Source: Spirochaetia bacterium UBA2205
GTDB lineage: Bacteria; Spirochaetota; UBA4802; UB4802
Direction: 5' to 3'
Length of the DNA: 42,788 nucleotides
Assembly (NCBI GenBank): GCA_002328585.1
Contig: DCUV01000010.1
Location: forward strand, 1-42,788
Part shown: one piece after another, positions 16,560-25,098 of the stretch
Layout of the letters: every line of letters begins with the position of its first letter
How positions within the stretch are numbered: position 1 is the first letter of the stretch
The notes under the pieces: model-generated
Told to the model about the DNA's origin: nothing
Seen by the model: only the letters and a program-made list of their open reading frames with translations
Databases searched by the model: none
Position numbers and translations under genes: made by a program

Positions 16560-17345
16560 ATGAATATCAGTTTTATAACTGCCATGATTATAATTGGTGC
16601 AATCACCGGGATTGTAACCGGTGTAACCGGTGCTTCGGGAGTCATGATATTTGTACCGCTGGTGAGTATGGTGCTTAAATTTTCAATCCATGAAGCGATA
16701 GGAACAAGTTTAATGGTAAATGTCATATCATCATTAGCAATAACATACATTTATTATAAACATGGTAATATAAATTTAAAATCAGGAATATGGATAGCCA
16801 TAGGTTCAATCATAGGAGCTCAGGTTGGTACTGGCTTTTCGGTAAAAATTCCTGAAATAAGCCTTGGTGCAGCGTTTGGAATTTTTATGGCAGGTATGGG
16901 TATTGCAATGTGGAAAAAAGGGATAAATCGCGAATCGGTGGCAAGCACAACAAAGAAAATACTAAACCTTGAAACTCAAACCCAAAAAATCATGGCTGTT
17001 TTGATACTGGGCTTTTTTGTGGGTATCATGACTGGCATTTTTGGCGCTGGTGGTGGAGTTATGATACTGCTCATCCTGATTTTTGTTCTCAATTTCCCTA
17101 TCCATATGGCAATTGGTACTTCATCACTGCTCATGACAATAACTGCCTGTTCAGGTGCATTTGGATACGCCCTCCATGGTAATATAAGAATTCTTCCTGG
17201 ATTAATAACAGGTATTAGTGCTGCAGGCAGTGGTGTAGCAGGTGCTCTTTTTGCTAATAGGGCAAACGAGCAGATACTGGCTATGGTGATTGGAATACTA
17301 TACATTATGCTTGGTATAGTAATGACCATTTTATCATTATGGTAA
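16560..17345 (+). CDS. TauE/SafE family permease (sulfite/sulfonate exporter family)
   Basis: A 261-residue integral membrane protein with about eight hydrophobic segments. It shows the internal duplication typical of the family: ITGIVTGVTGASGVMIFVPL near the start and GFFVGIMTGIFGAGGGVMILL in the second half, each followed by an AIGTSL/AIGTSS motif. Members export sulfite, sulfonates or related anions, or act in sulfur supply, but substrates vary and none is indicated by neighbours. The ribosome site is weak (GTGGATGAGG). It converges on the chemotaxis receptor gene. Confidence 0.88.
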   Translation: MNISFITAMIIIGAITGIVTGVTGASGVMIFVPLVSMVLKFSIHEAIGTSLMVNVISSLAITYIYYKHGNINLKSGIWIAIGSIIGAQVGTGFSVKIPEISLGAAFGIFMAGMGIAMWKKGINRESVASTTKKILNLETQTQKIMAVLILGFFVGIMTGIFGAGGGVMILLILIFVLNFPIHMAIGTSSLLMTITACSGAFGYALHGNIRILPGLITGISAAGSGVAGALFANRANEQILAMVIGILYIMLGIVMTILSLW

Positions 17346-17403
17346 TTGTACTGTGGAAGGCTACCATTATTTGGGCGATAGTATGTGTCTATCTCATTCC
17401 TCA

Positions 17404-19236
17404 TCAAAGTTTAAAAAATTCTATATTTTTTAATAGCTTAGCAGCATTCTCCTCTAGTTTTTCAGATATATCCTGGATGTTTACAGATTCATCGGAAGTG
17501 TGTGATGCAACTTCATTGATTGCATTAATTGCTTTCGTTAGCTCATCTATTGTAATTTGCTGTTCATTTGATGTTGTGTAGATTTCATTTGAAAGTTGTA
17601 CAAGCTTTTGTATTTTCTCCTGAATGTTTGCATTTTGATCATTAAGATTTTTTGTAAATTCCTGTGTAGTTGTCAATACCTTCCCGGTGTTTAGAATGTT
17701 ATCACGTACTGTTTCAAACAAATTGGCTGTATGGCTGATAAATTGTATCTCATTTTTTACCTTACCGGTATATTGATCAATGGTTGATTGTATGCTTTTT
17801 ACAAGTGCAGCAGTCTGATCAGCTAATTTATTAACTTCATCTGCAACAACAGCAAATCCTCTGCCATGTTCACCTGCGCGGGCTGCTTCAATTGCTGCAT
17901 TGAGTGCTAACAGATTAATTTGATCGGCTACTTCATTAATGGCAGAAATCGTTGACTCTACAGTCTGCAAATAATTTGAGATATCGGTTATTGCCGCAAC
18001 AGCATGTTGCATAGTTTCCCTTCCTTTTTCTATGCCAGTTATAGCTTCGTTAAATGTATTTGCCAGTGCATTAATCTGTTGTGATACATTATTGCCTGCC
18101 TGGTTGATTGAATCAATATTTTCTTTTACAGCAGTTGCCTGTTCTACCTGCGATTTTATCGTGTTAACAATCATTTCAAATGAGGAAGACATCTCTTCAT
18201 AAGCAGAACTTGTTTCTTCAATGATTGCAGTGAGATCCCGCGAAGCTTCTGAAAATTTAATTGCTGAACTTTTCATATCCTCGCTGGTGGTTTTTAATGC
18301 AAGAGAACTATCGAATATAAGCCCAACCATGGCTTTTAAATTTTCTTTCATATCATATACTGCTATATTGATATCAGCTAATTCGTCAGCAATAGCAATT
18401 TTTTTAGTATATGCTGTTAAATTGCCTTCTCCAACGGAGTTTAGAAATTCCTTAATAATTGACGTTTTCATTGTTAGTGTTTTTGAAAGAAGTTTTGCAA
18501 GCAGTATTGAAAACACAAGTCCAATGCTTCCGAAGATGATGATTTGCCACCAGATTCCTGACAGGCTGAATGCTGGCTGATTGGTAATGGAAGCGATAAA
18601 TGCTATCATTATAAAAAATGGGGTGAAGACTATAATAGTTATTGATAGTATTAATTTTATGGTAATGTTCATCCTGTATTTAAATATAAAGTTTGGTGGA
18701 ATTTTTGGGAAGATGCCTTTATTGTAAATATTTTGTGTAAAAATTTCGGTCAAAAGAAAATACAAAACAGTGCCAGAAGGAGCAGCAATAAGAATGCTAC
18801 TCCATATAATAAAAACTTCATTTGGCTTAAAAAGATTTAATACAGTAATGGGGACGGTAAACAGTGACAAACCAAATACCCAGCGGAAGAATGCACCAAT
18901 GCTGTGAATATAGGGCAGTGCTAACAAACGTTTAAATGCCGCATTATACATTTCATCAGGAATATCTTCATTTTTTACTATACAATTAAAATATCGTTGT
19001 ATTGGTCTGGTAACAATAATATTATTTAATTGAGTTGTGATAAATGATATTAGGAAAGCAAAAGCAGCACAGATAGCAATATAATATAACTGTTTGTGTG
19101 ATATTCTCAGGGTGGTCACTAAAAAAAGTAATAATACTGGTACTATTATAAAATAGCTAATACCTTCTGTACGCAAAATAAATTGAGACGTAAAATTCTT
19201 AATAGTGGAATCTATATTATTGCATTCAACCTTCAT
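17404..19236 (-). CDS. Methyl-accepting chemotaxis protein with multi-spanning membrane sensor region
   Basis: A 610-residue receptor. The N-terminal 260 residues hold about six membrane segments with little periplasmic sequence between them, so there is no standard periplasmic ligand domain. A HAMP-like linker follows (KLLSKTLTMKTSIIKEF, then GNLTAYTKKIAIADELADI). The C-terminal coiled coil contains the CheA/CheW tip INLLALNAAIEAARAGEHGR and GFAVVADEVNKLADQTAAL. No CheR-tethering pentapeptide is present at the end (KLLKNIEFFKL). Start set at ATG 19236, preceded by GAGGG. Six-spanning sensors of this type are common in spirochaetes. A long perfect hairpin lies just upstream (19259-19299). Confidence 0.9.
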   Translation of the reverse strand: MKVECNNIDSTIKNFTSQFILRTEGISYFIIVPVLLLFLVTTLRISHKQLYYIAICAAFAFLISFITTQLNNIIVTRPIQRYFNCIVKNEDIPDEMYNAAFKRLLALPYIHSIGAFFRWVFGLSLFTVPITVLNLFKPNEVFIIWSSILIAAPSGTVLYFLLTEIFTQNIYNKGIFPKIPPNFIFKYRMNITIKLILSITIIVFTPFFIMIAFIASITNQPAFSLSGIWWQIIIFGSIGLVFSILLAKLLSKTLTMKTSIIKEFLNSVGEGNLTAYTKKIAIADELADINIAVYDMKENLKAMVGLIFDSSLALKTTSEDMKSSAIKFSEASRDLTAIIEETSSAYEEMSSSFEMIVNTIKSQVEQATAVKENIDSINQAGNNVSQQINALANTFNEAITGIEKGRETMQHAVAAITDISNYLQTVESTISAINEVADQINLLALNAAIEAARAGEHGRGFAVVADEVNKLADQTAALVKSIQSTIDQYTGKVKNEIQFISHTANLFETVRDNILNTGKVLTTTQEFTKNLNDQNANIQEKIQKLVQLSNEIYTTSNEQQITIDELTKAINAINEVASHTSDESVNIQDISEKLEENAAKLLKNIEFFKL

Positions 19237-19258
19237 ACACAATCCCTCTATACTATAT

Positions 19259-19299
19259 ACTATGTCTCAGCGCTATTAGCTACAGCGCTGAGACATAGT
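19259..19299. terminator. 16-base perfect hairpin between the chemotaxis receptor and the alcohol dehydrogenase genes
   Basis: ACTATGTCTCAGCGCT (19259-19274) and AGCGCTGAGACATAGT (19284-19299) form a perfect 16-base stem with a nine-base loop. It lies five bases past the dehydrogenase stop (minus strand) and 23 bases before the receptor start. On the plus strand it is followed by TTTTATC, but on the minus strand, where the genes lie, no T-tract follows. It may end the dehydrogenase transcript, protect its 3' end, or be an operator for the receptor. Confidence 0.6.
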
Positions 19300-19303
19300 T
19301 TTA

Positions 19304-20554
19304 TCATCCTTTTTTTATTTTCTTTTTGTCAAGCGGCGTTCCTTCCCATGCAGCCTCCAGGACCATCATGTAATCGTTATAATCTAAATCTTCAGGATTG
19401 TAAAATTGAGCAGGATCACTCATGGCTGTTTTTGCAATATCAACCAGTTTTTCTTTAGGGACCATCTGCTTACCTGTTTTATCAACTACTTCTTTAAAAA
19501 AGCGAGGGTGTTTTCCATCGGTTGCATCATGTAAATCCTGGATAAGTTTGCGAATATACGCAACTGTTTTTTGTGGGCGTTCTTTCTTTTTTGTTGCATT
19601 ATACACTTCATCACCTGCCAGCGGATAAAGAAGCTCGCCAATATATTGTGAAGCTTTATGCATGTTGTATTCTAACCCATAGGGCAAAAGAATATTCATA
19701 CATACACCGTGGGGAACACCACATACACCGCCTACGGCATGTCCAATGTTATGAATCATACCAACCATGGAATTTGCAAATGCCATCCCTGCCAGATTTG
19801 AAGCAAGAGCCAATGCTAACCGTCCATCAGTATCAGAAGGTTTTTTTACTACATTGACAAGGTTTTGAGCAATAATCTGGATTGCTGCTAATGCTGTCGT
19901 ATCGCTTAAAGGATTCTTGGCCAAACAAAAATATGCTTCAATAGCATGGGTGAGCGCATCCATGCCAGTAAATGCGGTGATAGTTGGCGGTAATGTTTTT
20001 GTCATCCTTGAATCTATGATGGCAATGTCAGGCAGTAAAAATACTGAACCAAATATCATCTTAATATTTTTTTCATGATTGGCAATGACAGCGACGGATG
20101 TTACTTCCGAGCCTGTTCCTGCTGTGGTGGGTACCGCTACCAAAGGTTTAAGTTTACGCGTTACATTGCCATATCCTGCAAACTGCATCAAATCCGATGC
20201 ATTTTCTGAAACTATTATATTAACGCCCTTTGCTGTATCAAGAACCGAACCGCCGCCAACCGCAATAATGGAATCACATTTTTTTGACGTATACATTTTA
20301 GCCAGTTCATTTACCATCTTAATGTCTGAATCGGGAGGAACAGTATCATAGATGGCGGCAGCTTTTAATTTTGATTTTTGCATTGCAGTCTGCACAATCT
20401 TTATAAGTCCTGCCTGCTCCACACCTTTATCGGTAATGATCATTGGCCTTTGAGCATTGATGACTTTCAAACTTTGCGGGATTTGCTCTAAAGCTTTATG
20501 CCCAACTATCGTTTTAACTGTATTACAAAATTCATAATATGCTGGTAATTGCAT
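19304..20554 (-). CDS. Iron-containing alcohol dehydrogenase
   Basis: A 416-residue group III dehydrogenase, NAD(P)-dependent. Cofactor loop AVGGGSVLDTAKG (98-110) with GGGS and Asp106. Metal ligands are all present: Asp199 and His203 in GMDALTHAIEAY, His267 in MIHNIGHAVGG, His281 in GVPHG, plus the proton-relay His271. PTTAGTGSEVT completes the family signature. Substrate class (alcohol, aldehyde, lactaldehyde, 1,3-propanediol) cannot be told from sequence. Start at ATG 20554, with GAGGTG seven bases before; the longer frame to 20644 would overlap the upstream gene. It is third in a three-gene unit with an SCP2-like protein and an inactive paralogue. Confidence 0.93.
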   Translation of the reverse strand: MQLPAYYEFCNTVKTIVGHKALEQIPQSLKVINAQRPMIITDKGVEQAGLIKIVQTAMQKSKLKAAAIYDTVPPDSDIKMVNELAKMYTSKKCDSIIAVGGGSVLDTAKGVNIIVSENASDLMQFAGYGNVTRKLKPLVAVPTTAGTGSEVTSVAVIANHEKNIKMIFGSVFLLPDIAIIDSRMTKTLPPTITAFTGMDALTHAIEAYFCLAKNPLSDTTALAAIQIIAQNLVNVVKKPSDTDGRLALALASNLAGMAFANSMVGMIHNIGHAVGGVCGVPHGVCMNILLPYGLEYNMHKASQYIGELLYPLAGDEVYNATKKKERPQKTVAYIRKLIQDLHDATDGKHPRFFKEVVDKTGKQMVPKEKLVDIAKTAMSDPAQFYNPEDLDYNDYMMVLEAAWEGTPLDKKKIKKG

Positions 20555-20571
20555 AATTGCACCTCGTTTCA

Positions 20572-21114
20572 TTAAAATGTAAATGCACGGACATAGATTG
20601 TAATTCTCCCAAAGTGTTTTCTGGAAGGAGCCATCTGCGACCACTTTGGATATCGCTTTACTGCTAATTTTGCTATAATTTTAGGGAGGAGATAAACTTC
20701 CACAATATTTAATATTCTTACGAACGCGCATGCATCAGGAAGGTCACCATCAACGACCAGCCTGTTACGAGCTGTAGCTATCGCAGTTGATTCTCGAAAA
20801 GTAAAAAGGAGCATTGCTGCTTCAATGTTTTTTATTGTCATTGTTAATGTTGGTTTATATCCTTTGTCCTTCCAGCCTAAATATTTAACCTTGCCATTGT
20901 TAGTTTTACCAACATACATAGACGGTCCATTTGGCCATATCCACATCTTCAGGCAAAAGTTATTGTTTAATTTAGCAAATTCATCTTTAACATCGCTATC
21001 AACCTTTGATGCTGCCTGAATAGCTCTGCCAACTATCCATAGCATAATGGCAATATATATCCGTTTTATTAATTTTTTCTTTGGTTTAACTTGTGGATAA
21101 TATAGTATATTCAT
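20572..21114 (-). CDS. SCP2-like (sterol-carrier fold) protein of unknown role
   Basis: A 180-residue protein. The N-terminal 35 residues are basic with a hydrophobic stretch (RIYIAIMLWIVGRAIQAA) that could touch the membrane. The core is SCP2-like: NGKVKYLGWKDKGYKPTLTM, NIEAAMLLFTFRESTAIATA, and LVVDGDLPDACAFVRILNIV, the last matching the typical V-x-GD-x-x-x-A helix. This fold binds lipids or other hydrophobic compounds. AAAGGAG precedes ATG 21114. It is sandwiched between two dehydrogenase genes with gaps of 19 and 17 bases, so it may present a hydrophobic substrate to them. Fold assignment is by eye. Confidence 0.6.
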   Translation of the reverse strand: MNILYYPQVKPKKKLIKRIYIAIMLWIVGRAIQAASKVDSDVKDEFAKLNNNFCLKMWIWPNGPSMYVGKTNNGKVKYLGWKDKGYKPTLTMTIKNIEAAMLLFTFRESTAIATARNRLVVDGDLPDACAFVRILNIVEVYLLPKIIAKLAVKRYPKWSQMAPSRKHFGRITIYVRAFTF

Positions 21115-21133
21115 GGTTACGCTCCTTTAAAAT

Positions 21134-22276
21134 TTATTTTGATTCCCATGCTTTTGCTAAGAGTTCTGCATACTCTTTTTCTTTATAGTCCCTGTTTTTA
21201 GCTGCAGCTTCTTTTGCATATTCTTTAAGCTTATCGTGTGATATTGTGAGCTTTTTCAGCGTTGATGGGATATATCTGGATGTTGTGGCAATGCATTTAA
21301 TAAGATAGTCATAGGCTACCTTTTGTCGTTCATTTTCTTTAGTTTTAGCATACGTATCAATGCCTGCCAGAGCAAGTAATAATTCCGGGCGAATTCCTTG
21401 TTTTGTAGCAAGTTTTGCATTTAAACTGGTTCTTAGCAATATGCCCATTATTGTGCCCGGTTTATAATTGGTATCCTGCACTATTATGGATGCTAATGAA
21501 TGAATGATGCCTTCAGGTGCATTAGAAAATGCAGTGTCAGCACATGCGGCTGCATTTACGATTGCGACACTTCCATCGTTATGACATGGCTTTTTTATAG
21601 TTTTTGGAAGGTATTGATATATCAACTGTAATGCTGTGTGAGCATACGCATCATTGATTGGATTCGGAGTATCAATGCTGCAAGCTTCAATGGCATGTGA
21701 AAGTGAAGTCAATGCACAATTAGCTATCTCTTCAGAGGTTGCATTGTTAGTTATGCGTGGATCAATAACAATAACATCGGGATAAAGATAGTCAGACTTT
21801 TTTGTAAATCGTTCAAAAGTTGCCATGGCTGCCATCTCACCACCTTCACAATCTGCAGTTGGTACACAGATAAATGGCTTTAGTGGTGCAGATAGAGTCG
21901 TGGCTGCACATTCTAAAATTTCGGTTTTGAGTGACACTACCATATTCACTGATTTTGCGATGTTGACAATACTACCTGCTCCAACAGCTACTATCGAATC
22001 ACAACCACGTTCCCTATACAATTTCGATAGTACATTGATAATAGTACTGCTAGGACGGGCAGGTGCATTGTCAAATAATGCACCAATTACAATATTGCTA
22101 TCGTACAATGCTTTAACAATAGTTTTGGTCAATTTCTTACGGGACCATTTTTCTGATGTGATGATAAGAGGCTTACATGCATTGAGTGATTCTAACTCAA
22201 ATGGGATAACTTCTAATGCTTTAAGCCCGGAACAAATTTTTGGATGACTTAAAAACGTAAAATTGTAAGGAATCAT
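21134..22276 (-). CDS. Iron-type alcohol dehydrogenase paralogue lacking metal ligands (probable pseudoenzyme)
   Basis: A 380-residue relative of the downstream dehydrogenase, with conserved overall layout. The nucleotide loop is altered (AVGAGSIVNIAKS, GAGS at 99-102, with the usual Asp changed to Asn105). Aligned metal positions are Thr190 (for Asp), His194 (kept), His259 (kept) and Pro273 (for His); the proton-relay His is Ser263. The TTAGTGSE loop is replaced by TADCEGGE. Normal Fe/Zn-dependent hydride transfer therefore looks impossible. The frame is intact and the start has GAGGT upstream, so it is maintained rather than decaying. It is first in the three-gene unit; a regulatory or structural role with the active paralogue is inferred. 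Confidence 0.8.
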   Translation of the reverse strand: MIPYNFTFLSHPKICSGLKALEVIPFELESLNACKPLIITSEKWSRKKLTKTIVKALYDSNIVIGALFDNAPARPSSTIINVLSKLYRERGCDSIVAVGAGSIVNIAKSVNMVVSLKTEILECAATTLSAPLKPFICVPTADCEGGEMAAMATFERFTKKSDYLYPDVIVIDPRITNNATSEEIANCALTSLSHAIEACSIDTPNPINDAYAHTALQLIYQYLPKTIKKPCHNDGSVAIVNAAACADTAFSNAPEGIIHSLASIIVQDTNYKPGTIMGILLRTSLNAKLATKQGIRPELLLALAGIDTYAKTKENERQKVAYDYLIKCIATTSRYIPSTLKKLTISHDKLKEYAKEAAAKNRDYKEKEYAELLAKAWESK

Positions 22277-22890
22277 TTTGTTACCTCGCTATCTTTTTCA
22301 ATTTTTAGTCACTTTATTGTATTATCATTAGATATACCATTTATGGCATACGAGCTATTGTTAAACTTTTCACATTGATCGTAAATCTGTATTGCCATAT
22401 TTTTTGCTCATTTTTGCGCACCTCCAGCATTCAATATTTGCAGAAACTCTGTTGCAAACAGTTGAGACTTAAACTCTTCACACGTACGTAGAGCACAAGA
22501 TTTTATTTGAAATTGTTATCTCCCCGAATGAATAGGTAGATATATCTGCTTCAATAATCTTGTTGCTTGTTCTTGTAATTTCCTGCAAATTGCATCTCCT
22601 ATAGAGACATTTTTTAATTTTTTTTCATTTTGATTGGCATGAGTACAAAAATATTAATATGTGCTATTACAATATAATTATATTTAAGTAATATTAAAAT
22701 ATTTAATTAAAATATGTCAATCAAGATATTATACAAAAATCAAAAAAGAAGTCGTGAGTTATAAATTGAAACTTTTTTTAAAAATATACATTAGATAGGC
22801 TTATCGATAGTAATTTTTAAAAAATAAATTACTTGCAATTATATCATACTCATGTCTACACTTTAAAAAAATATACTCTGGAGGGAAACA
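22277..22890. other. 614-base AT-rich gap between the dehydrogenase operon and the DUF1564-like gene
   Basis: Mostly AT-rich with no convincing frame; it must hold the divergent promoters of both flanking units. From 22832 on it is the duplicated leader shared with the left window edge. I found no clear terminator, riboswitch or sigma-54 site. Confidence 0.4.
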
Positions 22891-23114
22891 ATGGATTTTG
22901 AAACCACAACCTGCATTTCAGTAGAGCATAGGGCACTCCTTTCACAATACTGTGAAAAACTGGATATACCACTGCGGACGTTTATTGTTTACTGCATTAT
23001 GTATGCTGCAAAACATGAAAAAAAGAAGGAAGTTGCCTTTAAACGTATATCGTACAGAAAAAGGGACGCTGATAATCCATGGAAAAGGGTGCATCTGGAG
23101 CTGTATCAGTCGGA
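22832..23114 (+). repeat. Right copy of inverted duplication (partner 1-283)
   Basis: Gap-free match to the reverse complement of 1-283. The partner runs off the window, so the true length is unknown but at least 283 bases. Confidence 0.85.
22833..22862 (+). promoter_or_regulatory. Candidate promoter of the right DUF1564-like copy
   Basis: TTGCAA (22833-22838), 18-base spacer, TACACT (22857-22862). One base in the -10 box differs from the left copy's TATACT, so the left copy may be the stronger promoter. Confidence 0.45.
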
Positions 23115-23367
23115 ATATGAGTTTTTTCTTGATGTGAAGAAGCTGTGGAAGATGTCGCTTGCCAATATTATTGCGTATTGTGTCGATAATGTGCTTTTTG
23201 AATTTTTTGAATATTTCAGCAAGCAGATAGAAAAGATAAAGACCGATAACTATCTTAGTTATTATGAGAACAGGTCGTATTCATTCAACTTTTACCGGGT
23301 AAAAGGCATCCATTGCCTCAAATTCTACTGGGGACCGCCACCGGAGATGCTACGAAAAACCCTATAA
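22891..23367 (+). CDS. DUF1564-like protein, intact copy
   Basis: A 158-residue, basic and helix-rich protein with the leader TCTGGAGGGAAACA before the ATG. The middle segment (NPWKRVHLELYQSEYEFFLD, then WKMSLANIIAYCVDNVLFEF) and the C-terminal strand (YSFNFYRVKGIHCLKFYWGP) follow the order seen in Leptospira DUF1564 proteins, where a basic strand, a helix with a conserved Ser, and a final strand occur. Those proteins are multicopy and of unknown function, possibly DNA-binding. The near-identical inverted copy at the window start shows this family is also duplicated here. It converges on the DUF2279 gene with 30 bases between stops. Confidence 0.65.
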   Translation: MDFETTTCISVEHRALLSQYCEKLDIPLRTFIVYCIMYAAKHEKKKEVAFKRISYRKRDADNPWKRVHLELYQSEYEFFLDVKKLWKMSLANIIAYCVDNVLFEFFEYFSKQIEKIKTDNYLSYYENRSYSFNFYRVKGIHCLKFYWGPPPEMLRKTL

Positions 23368-23397
23368 CGCTCTCTATAATAAACAATTGACCACTTT

Positions 23398-24393
23398 TTA
23401 TATCTTATAATCACCGCTATATCCTGCCGGTATATGGTAATATTTAAACGGTTGCTGTAAAATTTTACAGGTTCTGCTTTCGGGCTTGTCAAAAAAGTCT
23501 TTTACCACTTCCATGAAGTTTAATGATATGCCAAAGTAAAGGCTTCGGTAGGGGTCATCATCTGTTTTATCCCAGCGAACATAGTTGCGGGTAAAATAGC
23601 CAAAATCAAATTGTATATAGCGCAAAAAGTTGGGCAATTTTAAACCCAGATTTTGTAAGCCAGCCAATCTGAAATTCAGGATAAATTTTGCACCGCTGTA
23701 ATCACTTGTCATGTGCAAAGGATTTGCTCCCCAGCGGTCGGTGTAGCCTTCAGTAGGCCAATACTGCCAGCTAAATCCAATAAGCGAGTCCATTGTTGGC
23801 GAGTATTCTAACAGTATACCCAATCCAATACCGGCCATGTCGGCAACAACATCTTCATAGGAAAAGCCATATTTGCCGGTGAATGCATCACCAACTTCTA
23901 TAAAAACACCTAAAAAGGTTGCTGTTGATATAGAATAAAACCACTTGGTGCTTTTGCCATTTTCTGACCAATCATAATAGGCATGAAAAACCCTGAATGA
24001 TAAATAATGGGAATAGGCATGTCCTACTTTGTCAGCACCACCAGAATCGGTATTCTTACCAAAAAAACCTTCATCGGCAAGCTGGGGATTTTTCTGTTCA
24101 CCCCAATCCCATGTTTCCATACCATATACTGTTGTAATTACCGGGACTGCAATAAACATGGCTAATGTAGGTGACGTTGGACCGTTGCCTCTAATAAAAG
24201 GATTCCACGAACTGCTTGAATTGTTAACAGTTGCATCAGATGTATTGGCAACAGGTGTATTGCTATCTTGTATATCGTTAACAGGAATATCGCTGGAAGG
24301 CGATGAAGATACCCCATTTTCCTGAGCAAATGCAAAACTGGTAAAAAGAAGAATAAGTGTAATAACTACTAATTGTGTCATATGCTTATCCAT
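23398..24393 (-). CDS. DUF2279 family exported protein
   Basis: A 331-residue protein with a signal peptide (about residues 5-24, MTQLVVITLILLFTSFAFAQ, cleavage after AFA). A Ser/Asn/Thr-rich linker follows. The core has the DUF2279 hallmarks: WDWGEQKNPQLADEGFFGKN, SGGADKVGHAYSHYLSFRVF and KYGFSYEDVVADMAGIGLG. Members are predicted periplasmic or outer-membrane-associated proteins of unknown function. I start at the second candidate, ATG 24393, which places the signal peptide at the N-terminus; ATG 24381 is also possible. A palindrome upstream (24462-24480) may be an operator. Confidence 0.8.
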   Translation of the reverse strand: MDKHMTQLVVITLILLFTSFAFAQENGVSSSPSSDIPVNDIQDSNTPVANTSDATVNNSSSSWNPFIRGNGPTSPTLAMFIAVPVITTVYGMETWDWGEQKNPQLADEGFFGKNTDSGGADKVGHAYSHYLSFRVFHAYYDWSENGKSTKWFYSISTATFLGVFIEVGDAFTGKYGFSYEDVVADMAGIGLGILLEYSPTMDSLIGFSWQYWPTEGYTDRWGANPLHMTSDYSGAKFILNFRLAGLQNLGLKLPNFLRYIQFDFGYFTRNYVRWDKTDDDPYRSLYFGISLNFMEVVKDFFDKPESRTCKILQQPFKYYHIPAGYSGDYKI

Positions 24394-24461
24394 GATAAGT
24401 GTCCCTTGTGCAATAATATGGTAATTGATATTCAAAAAATAATTGTGAGGTACAATGTAAA

Positions 24462-24480
24462 TTGACTTTATAAAAGTCAA
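24462..24480. promoter_or_regulatory. Palindrome TTGACTT-N5-AAGTCAA upstream of the DUF2279 gene
   Basis: Perfect 7-base inverted repeat, 69 bases before the start codon. On the minus strand its first arm could also serve as a -35 box (TTGACT). A repressor site overlapping the promoter would fit, but no -10 box is convincing. Confidence 0.3.
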
Positions 24481-24588
24481 GATAATATCAACGATATTTT
24501 TTAAAAAAATAACTATACAAATAAATATATCAATATTTATCGATAAATATTAATGTCGCCATCATAGCTGTTAGTTAAAAGTATTATT

Positions 24589-24602
24589 GGCGATAGTTAC
24601 TG
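24589..24602 (-). repeat. Iterated motif, long form CAGTAACTATCGCC
   Basis: Exact minus-strand copy in the gap between the DUF2279 gene and queF. Confidence 0.85.
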
Positions 24603-24705
24603 TATAAGTATATGTCAGGCTGTAAATAGTGTGTTACAAAAAAATACTTGCTAAAATAGTACTTCATTTATCGTAATAAATCATATTAATATAAGAGTGT
24701 TAACC

Positions 24706-25098
24706 ATGACTGATTATTCAAAAGCAAACGATGCTGTTATAGAGAAGGTTGTGGGATATAGCTTTGATACTATCCCTGCCAGAGGGCATGAGCCTGTTGT
24801 CAGGTGGGAATATCCGGAGTTCCAGAGTCTTTGCCCTGTTTCGGGCAGGCATGATCAGGGCACACTGATTATTACCTACAAACCTGTAAAATTATTACTG
24901 GAAAGCAAATCAGTGCGTGACTATCTTGGTGCATGGCGTAACAAATCAATATGGCAGGAATATGTTACCGATGTTATTGCTCAGGATTTATTTGCTGCAG
25001 CAAAGCCGCGATGGATTGAAGTAACCATACAGTGGGCTCCACGCGGGGGCATCTTTGCCACCACAACTTCTGTAAAAGGAAACATGAAGAAGCTATGA
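24706..25098 (+). CDS. queF: PreQ0 reductase (7-cyano-7-deazaguanine reductase)
   Basis: A 130-residue, short (single-domain) QueF, which reduces preQ0 to preQ1 with NADPH in queuosine synthesis. EYPEFQSLCPVSGRHDQGTL contains the catalytic Cys (thioimide former) and Asp. LLLESKSVRDYLGAWRN is the QueF signature with the Glu-Ser-Lys-Ser, and WAPRGGIFATTTS ends it. The start is ATG 24706; a GTG nine bases before (24697) is an alternative, and no strong ribosome site separates them. The stop overlaps the next start (ATGA at 25095-25098). No preQ1 riboswitch was seen in the leader. Confidence 0.9.
   Translation: MTDYSKANDAVIEKVVGYSFDTIPARGHEPVVRWEYPEFQSLCPVSGRHDQGTLIITYKPVKLLLESKSVRDYLGAWRNKSIWQEYVTDVIAQDLFAAAKPRWIEVTIQWAPRGGIFATTTSVKGNMKKL

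Noticed and set aside
24603..24705. preQ1 riboswitch before queF
   Set aside because: No stem-loop followed by the A-rich tail and ribosome-site pairing typical of preQ1-I was found.
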